Both the position numbers and the translations under genes were made by a program. This document shows, piece after piece, positions 20,001-26,850 of a stretch of DNA of 64,000 nucleotides (the stretch's first letter is position 1; every line of letters starts with the position of its first letter). The notes beneath the pieces were generated by a model. It saw nothing but the letters and a program-made list of their open reading frames with translations, had not been told where the DNA came from and ran no database searches. The stretch is from Sphingomonas phyllosphaerae FA2 (GTDB lineage Bacteria > Pseudomonadota > Alphaproteobacteria > Sphingomonadales > Sphingomonadaceae): contig NZ_KE386571.1 of the NCBI RefSeq assembly GCF_000427645.1, forward strand, positions 3,474,737 through 3,538,736. Reading direction: 5' to 3'.

Positions 20001-20191
20001 AGAATGCGATCGGCCGCGCCGTGGTCGGCGGCATGTTGTCCGCGACGGTGCTGGCGATCTTCTTCGTGCCGATGTTCTTCGTCGTCGTGCTGCGCCTGTT
20101 CGGGCATGGCAAGGACGAGAACGAGCCGCACGACGATGCGCCTGCGCATGACGATCATCCCACGGGCGACACCGCCCATCAGGGGGCCTGA
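17003..20191 (+). CDS. RND multidrug efflux pump, HAE1 family (AcrB/MexB type)
   Basis: This is a 1062-residue inner-membrane proton/drug antiporter working as a trimer. It opens [16 protein letters not shown], the standard AcrB-family start, and shows two large periplasmic loops and about twelve membrane segments. The proton-relay aspartates are in [14 protein letters not shown] (Asp407 and Asp408, the same numbering as in E. coli AcrB), and FGMVLAIG and the second-half [21 protein letters not shown] follow the family. It is slightly longer than AcrB because of a charged, histidine-rich C-terminal tail ([15 protein letters not shown]). The outer-membrane gene begins one base after the stop. 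Substrates cannot be read from sequence. Confidence 0.95.
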   Translation: MSRFFIDRPIFAWVIAVGLMLAGIIAIRSLPIAQFPEIAPPAVAIAATYPGADAETLERTTTQIIEQQLRGIDNLRYFSSSSSSAGVVTITLTFEQGTDPDIAQVQVQNKLQAATPLLPQEVQRQGIQVTKSAASFLAVVGLVSTDGSHSNNDLADMVVSKFQDPISRINGVGELQVFGSQYAMRIWIDPLKLNNYALTVADVTSAVQAQNAQVSAGQIGAQPAPKEQMLNATVSVQSRLQTPEQFGNIRLKTGVDGSVVRLRDVARIEIGAENYGFDVQYNGKPASGFGVRLAAGANALDTVDLLKARVAEIGKTLPADVKVIYPYDITPFVRLSVEQVIHTLIEAVVLVFLVMFLFLQNWRATLIPTIAVPVVLLGTFAVMALAGYTINTLTLFGMVLAIGLLVDDAIVVVENVERLIVTEHLSPKEAARKSMDEISSALVGIGLVLSAVFLPMAFFGGSTGVIYRQFSITIVSAMVLSVLVALILTPALCATILKPHDPDKQEGRGPLARFFRWFNDKFDRAQHRYEGGVKSTARHWKRSLFVYLLIVAGMALIFIRLPSGFLPDEDQGFVIALVQGPAGASTARTEKGLAITRDHFLKQEGKNVQGVFTINGFSFAGQGQNTGLVFVNLKPWEDRSGGDNRAQAIVGRAMRALSQYKDGLIFALIPPAVQELGNATGFDVQLVDTGGVGHEKLTQIRNMMLGMAAQDPRLAQVRPLSLEDAPQLKVKIDEDKARALGLDLSAVNSTIATAWGGGYINDFIDRGRVKRVYVQNDAPYRMSPEDVGELYVRGANGQMAPFTAFSTLEWANAPVSLTRYNGQPAMQLQGSPGPGQSTGAAMEALQEIHAKLPPGTTLEWTGLSYEERLSGGQAPALYGLSLLIVFLCLAALYESWSVPISVLLVVPLGIIGAVLAAWLTGLNKDIYLQVGLITTIGVSAKNAILIVEFAEERIAEGMSAFDAAVEAAKLRLRPILMTSLAFVFGVMPLAVSTGAGAGGQNAIGRAVVGGMLSATVLAIFFVPMFFVVVLRLFGHGKDENEPHDDAPAHDDHPTGDTAHQGA

Positions 20192-20192
20192 C

Positions 20193-21752
20193 GTGAAGAG
20201 TTCCTCGTTTCTCGCCGCGCTGGCGCTGACCAGCGCGCTCGCCGGGTGCAACATGGCACCCAAATACGAACGCCCGACCGGCGCGGTGCCGCTCGCCCTG
20301 CCGGAGGGCGGCGTGTACCCGCGCGCCGCCACCGATGCGCCCGACGTGACGCAGATCGGCTGGCGCGACTTCTTCCTCGACGCGCGGCTGCGGCAGGTGA
20401 TCGAGACGTCGCTCGCCAACAACCGCGACCTGCGCGTCGCGGCGGCCAACGTCCTCCAGGCGCGCGCGCAATATCGCGTTCAGCGCTCGGCCGTGGTGCC
20501 GACCACCGGCGTCACCGGGTCGGCGACCTACACCAACAACCTGTTCGGCGCGATCGGCGCGGCAGGCGGCGGCGCTACCGGCGGCACCGGGACGGGCACG
20601 GGTGCCGGAACCGGTACTGGCACTGGCACTGGGACGGGTGGCACCAGCGGCGGCAGTGGTGCCGCGGCGGGCGGAGCGGTCGGCGAAAGCTCGTCGAACA
20701 TCCAGTTCTATTCGGCCAACGTCGGCTTCTCGGCGTTCGAACTCGACCTGTTCGGGCGCGTCCGCAACCTCAACCGCGCCGCGCTCGAGCAATATTTCGC
20801 CACCGAGGAGGCGCAGCGCAGCACGCGGATCAGCCTGATCGCCGAAGTGGCGAGCGCGTGGCTGCAACTCGCCGCCGATCAGGAGCAACTCCGGCTCAGC
20901 CGCGAGACGCTCAAGACCTTCGAGGAGACGGTGCGGCTCACGAGCGCACAGTTCCGCATCGGAGTCGCCTCCGAGCTGGAGGCGCGGCAGGCGGAGACCA
21001 ACTATCAGGCGGCGCGCAACGACATCGCGACGCTGACCGCGCAGGTCGCGCGTGACCAGAATGCGCTCAACCTGCTGGCGGGCACCACCGTCACGGCGGA
21101 GCAGCTGCCCGATTCGCTCGGCACGGTTGCCTTCACCCGCGACGCGCTGCCTGGCGACGTGTCCTCGGCGGTGCTGCTGCGCCGCCCCGACGTGTTGCAG
21201 GCCGAGCATCAGCTGATCGCGCAGAACGCCAATATCGGCGCGGCGCGCGCGGCGTTCTTCCCGCGCATCTCGCTGACCGCGACGATTGGGACGATCTCTT
21301 CGGCGCTGTCGGGGCTCTTCGGCGGGGGCACGTTCAACTACAATGCCGCGCCGTCCGTGCAGCTCCCGCTGTTCGACGGCGGGCGCAACGCCGGCAATCT
21401 CGATTATGCCAAGGCATCGCGCGAGGCGGCGGTCGCCACCTACGAGAAGGCAATCCAGACCGCCTTCCGCGAGGTCGCCGACGCGCTGGCGCAGCGCGGC
21501 ACGATCGGCGAGCAGCTCTCCGCGCAGGGCGCGCGCGCCAATGCGGCATCGGTGGCGGCACGGCTGTCCGACGCGCGTTACCGCGCCGGGGTCGATTCGT
21601 TCCTGACCTCGCTTGACGCGCAGCGTACCGCCTATTCGGCGCAGCAGCAGCTCGTGACCACCCGGCTGACGCAGGCGAACAACCTGATAGAGCTTTACCG
21701 CGCGCTGGGCGGCGGTTTGGCGGGAGAGGTGCCGGCGACGGCCGATCGCTAA
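20193..21752 (+). CDS. RND efflux outer-membrane channel lipoprotein (OprM/NodT type)
   Basis: This 519-residue lipoprotein (signal ending ALAGC, Cys about 19) has the TolC/OprM duplicated layout: NLADLFxxARL-like helices, FELDLFGRVRNLN in the first repeat and PSVQLPLFDGGRNAGNLDYA in the second, then the LIELYRALGGG end typical of NodT-type factors. It would complete the tripartite pump. The GTG at 20193 lies one base after the pump stop. Between the first two beta strands (after TYTNNLFG, about residues 125-165) there is a glycine/threonine-rich insert of GTGTGAGTGTG character, which is expected to face the cell exterior and is absent from standard OprM. Confidence 0.93.
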   Translation: MKSSSFLAALALTSALAGCNMAPKYERPTGAVPLALPEGGVYPRAATDAPDVTQIGWRDFFLDARLRQVIETSLANNRDLRVAAANVLQARAQYRVQRSAVVPTTGVTGSATYTNNLFGAIGAAGGGATGGTGTGTGAGTGTGTGTGTGGTSGGSGAAAGGAVGESSSNIQFYSANVGFSAFELDLFGRVRNLNRAALEQYFATEEAQRSTRISLIAEVASAWLQLAADQEQLRLSRETLKTFEETVRLTSAQFRIGVASELEARQAETNYQAARNDIATLTAQVARDQNALNLLAGTTVTAEQLPDSLGTVAFTRDALPGDVSSAVLLRRPDVLQAEHQLIAQNANIGAARAAFFPRISLTATIGTISSALSGLFGGGTFNYNAAPSVQLPLFDGGRNAGNLDYAKASREAAVATYEKAIQTAFREVADALAQRGTIGEQLSAQGARANAASVAARLSDARYRAGVDSFLTSLDAQRTAYSAQQQLVTTRLTQANNLIELYRALGGGLAGEVPATADR

Positions 21753-21817
21753 GGCCCCTTGCGTCCGGTGGTGATCGGCGTACCCTGTCGTGGAAAAACG
21801 ACGGAGAGGATTTGGCG

Positions 21818-22075
21818 ATGGTCACCCCGGACGTGCGCGCAGGCGAAGAAAGCCTGGTGATTCTCCAGAGCTTGCTGTGCGTGCTGCGCGAAAAGAACAT
21901 CCTGTCACGCGCCGATGTCGAAACGCTGTGCGAGCGCGTCGCGATGCGCGCCTCGGCGGCGGAACGCGATCCCATGCCGTGCTGCGCCGAGGCGACCCGC
22001 GCGGCGGCGACCGAGATGGCGCGGATCAAGGATTACATCGGCCAGCATTACGGCGGGAAGCACCGGCGGATTTGA
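21818..22075 (+). CDS. Small uncharacterised cytosolic protein
   Basis: This is an 85-residue, mostly helical protein without signal peptide or membrane segment; no family is recognised. It includes ESLVILQSLLCVLREK, a CC pair (PMPCCAEA) and a basic end (KDYIGQHYGGKHRRI). The ATG at 21818 is preceded by GGAGAGGA at good spacing; an in-frame TTG six bases earlier is an alternative. It is transcribed in the same direction as the efflux operon after a 65-base gap and is followed by two palindromic repeats. The ribosome site and balanced amino-acid composition favour a real gene. Confidence 0.65.
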   Translation: MVTPDVRAGEESLVILQSLLCVLREKNILSRADVETLCERVAMRASAAERDPMPCCAEATRAAATEMARIKDYIGQHYGGKHRRI

Positions 22076-22084
22076 AGCTTCCTC

Positions 22085-22178
22085 CGTCATTCCCGCGCAG
22101 GCGGGAATCCAGACGCGCAGGTCCGTGCAAGGGCCGCACCGTCCGAGGTTCTGGATTCCCGCCTTCGCGGGAATGACG
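22085..22178. repeat. Palindromic repeat, CGTCATTCCCGCG family
   Basis: This 94-bp inverted repeat has CGTCATTCCCGCGCAGGCGG on the left and the complement ending CGCGGGAATGACG on the right. It is the same family as the outer ends at 9231-9422. With the 77-bp copy at 22240 it fills the 361-base gap before ccmF, which has no credible gene. Confidence 0.88.
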
Positions 22179-22239
22179 GAGTGGATGACCTTCCCATTCC
22201 TCGCGCCCGGGGAGGCTTCGTTTGCCTAAACCGCAACGC

Positions 22240-22316
22240 CGTCATTGCGAGCGCAGCGAAGCAATCCAGAGCCGGACCAGGACGCCCTGGATTGCTTCGC
22301 TGCGCTCGCAATGACG
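22240..22316. repeat. 77-bp palindromic repeat, copy 3 (loop inverted)
   Basis: The arms match copies 1, 2 and 4, but the loop reads GCCGGACCAGGACGCC, the reverse complement of the loop in copy 2. The element therefore exists in both orientations. It lies in the ccmF leader region. Confidence 0.9.
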
Positions 22317-22436
22317 AAAAGGAGCATCACCCGTCTCGACCGCCAATGATGACAGGTAGGCGAAAGCGGCGACCATCTCGACGCGCCCCCGCGAACCGGC
22401 GTAAGGCGGGCGGGTGATTCAACGGCATATTTCCGC

Positions 22437-24362
22437 ATGACCGCCGAAACCGGGCTCGCCGCGCTGTGGCTCGCCGCCGCGCTCGCCGCGTTGCAGGTGC
22501 TGCTCGGCGTCATCGCGCTGCGGCGAAACATGCCGCAGGCGGTCGGCGCGATCCGCGCAGTCGCGATCGTGCAGGGCGCGCTGGCCGCGATCGCGATGGG
22601 CGCGCTGATCCGCGCGTTCCTCGACACCGACCTGTCGGTCGTGCTGGTCGCCGCCAACAGCCATTCGATGAAGCCGTGGCTGTACAAGTTCGCAGGCGCG
22701 TGGGGCAATCACGAAGGCTCGATGCTGCTGTGGGTGACGATCCTCGGCGTCGCCGGTGCAGCGGTCGCGAAGTTCGAGCATCGCCTCGCGCAGCCGACGC
22801 TGGTCGCGACGCTGGCGGCGCAGGCGGCGATCGCGCTCGGCTTCTACGCCTTCCTGCTGTTCGCCTCCAACCCGTTCGCGCGGCTCAGCCCGCCGCCACC
22901 CGATGGCGCGGGGCTCAATCCGCTGTTGCAGGACCCGGGGCTCGCCTTCCACCCGCCGACGCTCTACGCCGGCTATGTCGGGCTGTCGGTCGCCTTCTCC
23001 TTCGCGGTCGGCGCGCTCGTCACCCGCGATGTCGGGCCAATGTTCGCGCGCGCGATGCGGCCGTGGGTGCTGGCTGCGTGGATCTTCCTGACGCTCGGCA
23101 TCACCGCGGGCAGTTATTGGGCCTATTACGAGCTCGGCTGGGGCGGCTGGTGGTTCTGGGACCCGGTCGAGAACGCCAGCCTGATGCCGTGGCTCGCCGC
23201 GACCGCGTTGCTCCATTCGGTGACGGTGCTCGCCACCCGCGACGGCCTGCGCGCGTGGACCGTGATGCTGGCGGTGGTCGCCTTTTCGATGAGCATGATC
23301 GGCACCTTCCTGGTCCGTTCGGGCATCCTCACCAGCGTCCACGCCTTTGCGGTCGATCCGCGGCGCGGGAGCTTCATCCTCGTGCTGCTGCTGCTGTACA
23401 TCGGCGGCGCGCTGGCCTTGTTCGGCGCACGCGTCGGCAGCGTCCGGCAGGGCAAGTTGTTCGAGCCGTTCAGCCGCGAAGGCTCGCTGGTCGCCAACAA
23501 CCTGCTGCTGACCGTGATCCTCGGCATCGTGCTGATCGGCACCTTTTACCCGATTATCGCCGCTGCGTTCGATATCCAGCTCTCGGTCGGCCCGCCGTTC
23601 TTCGACTCGACCGCCGGGCCGATCGCGCTGCTGCTGGTGGCCATCATGGCGGCCGGGCCGCTGCTCCGCTGGCGGCGTGACGAGGCCGAGGCGCTGATCC
23701 AGCGCTCCTTCCCCGCGATCGCCGCCGCGCTGTTCGCCGGGGTCGGCGTGTTCCTGCTCGGCGGGCCGATCGGCGTGCTGCCGCTCGCCGGAGTCGCGCT
23801 GGCCGCCGGGCTGGCGGTGGCGAGCGTCGCGCCGCTGGCGAAGCGCAACCTCGCGCGTGCGCCGCTGCACCTGTGGGGCATGGTGATCGCGCACCTCGGC
23901 ATCGCGGTGTCGTTGGCGGGGATGGCGATCAGCACCGCCTATACGCAGGAGACGTTGCTCGCGGTCGGGGTCGGCGATCCGGCGCGGATCGCGGGCTATA
24001 CCGTCCGGCTGGAGGGGGTGCGTCCGCTGGTCAGCGACAATTGGAGCGCGCTCGAGGGGCGGCTGGCGGTGACCGACGAGAGCGGCACGCGCTTCGTGCT
24101 GCGCCCGCAGGTCCGCTATTTCACGACGCCGGTGACGACCACCAACGAAAGCGCGATCGCGACGATGTGGAACGGCCAGCTCTACACGGTGCTCGGCGCG
24201 CTGGGTGACGACGGGCGCTGGCAGCTGCGGCTGTGGTGGAAGCCGTTCGTGACGCTGATCTGGCTGGGCGGGGCGATGATCGCGATCGGCGGCGCGCTGT
24301 CGCTGGTCGGGCACCAATACCGGCTGTGGCGGACGAAGCAGCGTGCGGAGGCATTCGCGTGA
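22437..24362 (+). CDS. ccmF: Cytochrome c haem lyase subunit CcmF
   Basis: CcmF is the large inner-membrane subunit of the system I cytochrome c haem lyase, which attaches haem to CXXCH motifs in the periplasm. The 641-residue protein has many membrane segments and the tryptophan-rich signature WGGWWFWDPVENASLMPW (from about residue 235). Other family blocks include NHEGSMLLWV, DPGLAFHPPTLYAGYVG and FLVRSGILTSVHAFAVDP. The ATG at 22437 follows a stretch of repeats rather than ccmE, which in many bacteria precedes ccmF. The next gene starts inside its stop codon (GTGA), so ccmF-ccmG-ccmH are translationally coupled. Confidence 0.96.
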   Translation: MTAETGLAALWLAAALAALQVLLGVIALRRNMPQAVGAIRAVAIVQGALAAIAMGALIRAFLDTDLSVVLVAANSHSMKPWLYKFAGAWGNHEGSMLLWVTILGVAGAAVAKFEHRLAQPTLVATLAAQAAIALGFYAFLLFASNPFARLSPPPPDGAGLNPLLQDPGLAFHPPTLYAGYVGLSVAFSFAVGALVTRDVGPMFARAMRPWVLAAWIFLTLGITAGSYWAYYELGWGGWWFWDPVENASLMPWLAATALLHSVTVLATRDGLRAWTVMLAVVAFSMSMIGTFLVRSGILTSVHAFAVDPRRGSFILVLLLLYIGGALALFGARVGSVRQGKLFEPFSREGSLVANNLLLTVILGIVLIGTFYPIIAAAFDIQLSVGPPFFDSTAGPIALLLVAIMAAGPLLRWRRDEAEALIQRSFPAIAAALFAGVGVFLLGGPIGVLPLAGVALAAGLAVASVAPLAKRNLARAPLHLWGMVIAHLGIAVSLAGMAISTAYTQETLLAVGVGDPARIAGYTVRLEGVRPLVSDNWSALEGRLAVTDESGTRFVLRPQVRYFTTPVTTTNESAIATMWNGQLYTVLGALGDDGRWQLRLWWKPFVTLIWLGGAMIAIGGALSLVGHQYRLWRTKQRAEAFA

Positions 24363-24886
24363 AGCGCTGGCTGGTGTGGCTGCCGCTGTGCGCGTTCGGC
24401 ATCATCGTCGCGGTGATCGCCTGGGGGCTGTGGCAGCCCGCCGACCGCACGGTGCGCTCGGCATTGGTCGGGCGACCGCTGCCCGATTTCGTCCTGCCCG
24501 CGATCGCCCCCGGCAAGCCCGGCCTGGCCAGCGCCGACTTCAGACAGGGCAGCCCGCGGCTGCTCAACGTCTTCGCGAGCTGGTGCGTGCCATGCGTCGC
24601 CGAGGCCCCGCAATTGCTGACGCTCAAGGCGGCGGGCGTGCCGATCGATGCGATCGCGATCAAGGACACGCCCGGCGACGTCGCCGCCTTCCTGCGCCGC
24701 AACGGCGATCCCTACGCCCGCGTCGGCGCCGACGCGCACAGCCGCGTCCAGCTCGCGCTCGGCTCGTCGGGGGTGCCCGAGACGTTCGTGGTCGACGGCA
24801 AGGGCGTGATCCGCGCGCAGCATGTCGGCGACATCCGCGCCGAGGACGTGCCCGAGCTTCTGCAAGCACTAGCGGACGCGAAATGA
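24359..24886 (+). CDS. ccmG: Periplasmic thioredoxin CcmG/DsbE
   Basis: This 175-residue membrane-anchored thioredoxin keeps apocytochrome c cysteines reduced for haem attachment. It has one N-terminal membrane segment (WLVWLPLCAFGIIVAVIAWG) and a thioredoxin fold with the active site ASWCVPC (Cys76 and Cys79), then the cis-proline region SSGVPETFVVDGKG, all standard for CcmG. It starts with GTG at 24359, overlapping the ccmF stop, and its own stop overlaps the ccmH ATG. The open frame continues upstream only as a shadow of ccmF. Confidence 0.94.
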   Translation: MKRWLVWLPLCAFGIIVAVIAWGLWQPADRTVRSALVGRPLPDFVLPAIAPGKPGLASADFRQGSPRLLNVFASWCVPCVAEAPQLLTLKAAGVPIDAIAIKDTPGDVAAFLRRNGDPYARVGADAHSRVQLALGSSGVPETFVVDGKGVIRAQHVGDIRAEDVPELLQALADAK

Positions 24887-25275
24887 AGGCGCTGGCGGTT
24901 GTCACCTTGCTGCTCGCCGCGCCGCTCGCCGCGCAGACCGCGCTGCCACGGCTCGCCTATACCCAATTGCGCGACCACGATCAGGAGCGGCAGGCGCGCG
25001 CGCTGATGGAGACGCTGCGCTGCGTCGTCTGTCAGGGGCAGTCGATCGCTGATTCGGATGCCGACATGGCCGGCGAAATGCGCGCGCTGGTCCGGCAACG
25101 GATCGCGCGCGGCGAAGCGCCCGAGGCGGTCCGGTCGTGGCTGATCGCGCGCTACGGCGATTACGTCAGCTACGCCCCGCCGTTGCGCGCCGCGACCCTG
25201 CCGTTGTGGCTCGCGCCTTTGGCGTTGCTCGCACTGGGTGCGTGGCTGGCGCGCGCGACCTTCCGTCGGCGGTGA
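24883..25275 (+). CDS. ccmH: Cytochrome c maturation protein CcmH (CycL)
   Basis: CcmH is a 130-residue, probably signal-anchored protein that interacts with CcmG and apocytochrome c. The paired cysteines lie in LRCVVCQGQSIADSDADMA (Cys47 and Cys50), the family signature, followed by a three-helix region and one C-terminal membrane segment (LWLAPLALLALGAWLA). It is the short CycL form without the TPR-rich CcmI part, and no separate ccmI follows. The remaining ccmABCDE genes are not in this window. Confidence 0.94.
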   Translation: MKALAVVTLLLAAPLAAQTALPRLAYTQLRDHDQERQARALMETLRCVVCQGQSIADSDADMAGEMRALVRQRIARGEAPEAVRSWLIARYGDYVSYAPPLRAATLPLWLAPLALLALGAWLARATFRRR

Positions 25276-25328
25276 TGCGTCGCCCGGCGTGATCGTGCGT
25301 TGAGCGCGCGATTGTTCGGGAGATCGTA

Positions 25329-25802
25329 ATGCGTTCGTTGTTCACCACTGCCCTGATTGGCGTCGGTGCCGGATTGGCCGCCTCGTTCGTCATGGACCGC
25401 TTTCAGGACCTCGCCGCGCCCGCCTTCGGAATGGACGGCGGCAATGACGACCCGTCGACCGTCAAGGCTGCCGACACGCTCAGCAACGCGGTCGAGGGCC
25501 GACCGCTCACGCAGAAGCATCGCGAAGCGGCGGGCTCGGCGATGCATTATGCGCTCGGGGCAGCGATCGGCGGCGGCTATGCGTTGGCGGTGCGGCAATG
25601 GCCGGATCTGGCGAAGGGCTGGGGCGTGCCGACCGGGCTGACGACGATGCTGCTGCTCGACGACCTGCTGGTCCCCGCGGCGGGCTGGGGACCGTGGCCG
25701 GAGGCAGAGGTGCCGGGCAATGCCTATGGCCTCGCGTCGCACCTCGTCTTCGGGGTGGCGCTGGAGGGCGTGCGCCGCGCGGGCGAGGCGTTGCCCACCT
25801 GA
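25329..25802 (+). CDS. DUF1440-like inner-membrane protein
   Basis: This 157-residue protein has an N-terminal hydrophobic segment (FTTALIGVGAGLAASFVMDRF) and a second hydrophobic region (AMHYALGAAIGGGYAL), with a later GLTTMLLLDDLLVPAAGW block. The pattern resembles the DUF1440/YagU family of inner-membrane proteins, linked in E. coli to acid tolerance; that link is family knowledge and not evidence here. A GGGAGA ribosome site precedes the ATG. It stands 53 bases after ccmH and may be in the same transcript, but nothing points to cytochrome maturation. Confidence 0.65.
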   Translation: MRSLFTTALIGVGAGLAASFVMDRFQDLAAPAFGMDGGNDDPSTVKAADTLSNAVEGRPLTQKHREAAGSAMHYALGAAIGGGYALAVRQWPDLAKGWGVPTGLTTMLLLDDLLVPAAGWGPWPEAEVPGNAYGLASHLVFGVALEGVRRAGEALPT

Positions 25803-25847
25803 GCCCCACGCGCTAACCCATGTTCCTTGTCTCCGGGGGTGTCGTCC

Positions 25848-26432
25848 ATGTTCTCGCCGATCGTTCGTCCGCTCGCCCTGCTGGGCACGGCCTGTGCCCT
25901 GCTCGCCGCGCTGCCGGCCGCGGCGGAATGTACGCGCGAGAAGGTGCGCGTCGACCTGCCCGAACAGCGGTTGGACGAGCGGGTGCAGGCGCTGGCGCAT
26001 CTGTCGGGGTGCTTCATGGAGGTCGACACCACGTTGCTGACCGACAAGCAGGCGGGGCGGCTAAAGGGGCGGATGATCCCGCGCGACGCGCTCTATCGTT
26101 CGCTGCGCGGCAGCGGGCTGGAGGCGGCGCGCTACAAGGGACATTGGCGGATCGACCGTCGCCAGCAGGAGCGGTTCGCACGCCGCGTCGCGACGCTGCG
26201 CGCCACCACCGCGGAACAGCGCGAGCGCGATGCGATCAGCGGCCTGCGCGCGGCCGATGTCGGCCACACGCTCCGCCATGTCGAAAAGGCCGTGCCGCGC
26301 GAGGTGAACGAGCAGGCGCACCTCAACGTCATCGACCGTGTCCGCTACGATGAGAAGCTTGACCGTGTCGCGCGCAAGATCGGCACGCCGCCCGCTCCGC
26401 TGGCAATGGGCTGGGTCGCGCCGGTCAATTAA
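25848..26432 (+). CDS. Periplasmic stand-alone STN-domain protein
   Basis: This 194-residue protein has a signal peptide (PLALLGTACALLAALPAAAE) and, at about residues 33-100, a secretin/TonB short N-terminal (STN) domain: VDLPEQRLDERVQALAHLSG, then DALYRSLRGSGLEAARYKGHW. STN domains normally begin FecA-like receptors or secretins. Here no plug, barrel or secretin follows; the rest is a charged helical region ending in PLAMGWVAPVN. It may bind a periplasmic partner such as an anti-sigma factor, but no sigma/anti-sigma pair is adjacent. The ATG at 25848 is chosen because it directly begins the signal peptide; an upstream TTG in frame would add seven residues. Confidence 0.65.
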   Translation: MFSPIVRPLALLGTACALLAALPAAAECTREKVRVDLPEQRLDERVQALAHLSGCFMEVDTTLLTDKQAGRLKGRMIPRDALYRSLRGSGLEAARYKGHWRIDRRQQERFARRVATLRATTAEQRERDAISGLRAADVGHTLRHVEKAVPREVNEQAHLNVIDRVRYDEKLDRVARKIGTPPAPLAMGWVAPVN

Positions 26433-26472
26433 CGCATCGTCATCCCGGACTTGATCCGCATGAAGCAGTCAC

Positions 26473-26549
26473 CGTCATTGCGAGCGTAGCGAAGCAATCC
26501 AGGGCCGCATCAGGATGCCCTGGATTGCTTCGCTACGCTCGCAATGACG
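26473..26549. repeat. 77-bp palindromic repeat, copy 4
   Basis: The arms match the other three copies; the loop differs in detail. It lies exactly between two convergent genes (stops at 26432 and 26552). Just before it, 26441-26460 carries a half copy of the CCGGACTTGATCCG repeat family. Confidence 0.9.
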
Positions 26550-26551
26550 GT

Positions 26552-26719
26552 CTACCGCTCCCGCCACCAGATCAGCACCGCCAGCACCACGCCCGCCGCG
26601 ATCCCGGCGAGGAACCCGATCGAGGGCTGTCCGGCATAGAGGCCGATCGCGGTACCGCCCAGCGCGCCGATCGCGATGGGAAAGCCGCCGGCGGAGGGGG
26701 AGCGCGGGGGAGGAGCCAT
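26552..26719 (-). CDS. Small two-helix membrane protein
   Basis: This 55-residue protein has two hydrophobic glycine-rich segments (FPIAIGALGGTAIGLYAG and SIGFLAGIAAGVVLAVLIWW) and a basic end (RER). The ATG at 26719 has GGGGGAGGAG just upstream, an excellent ribosome site, and the in-frame extension upstream is arginine/alanine-rich shadow sequence. No family is recognised. It lies divergent from tamA and convergent with the STN gene. Confidence 0.62.
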   Translation of the reverse strand: MAPPPRSPSAGGFPIAIGALGGTAIGLYAGQPSIGFLAGIAAGVVLAVLIWWRER

Positions 26720-26850
26720 GCCGCGCTGTGCCACGGCCGCCCGCGATGCGCCAGCCGCCGCGACAGGCCGGGGCACGCGCGGGACATGGTTTCGCAATCG
26801 TCGTGCATTGGCTCTTCTTCTCGACGAATCGCTCGGCTAGACCGCGAGGC

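Noticed and set aside
17237..20449. 1070-codon open frame on the minus strand across the RND pump
   Set aside because: It is the antisense shadow of the pump gene, rich in Arg, Gln, His and Asp, without any recognisable motif.
2116..26549. CRISPR array from the repeated 77-bp and related units
   Set aside because: The copies are dispersed over 24 kb, are long palindromes and are not spaced regularly; no cas genes are present.
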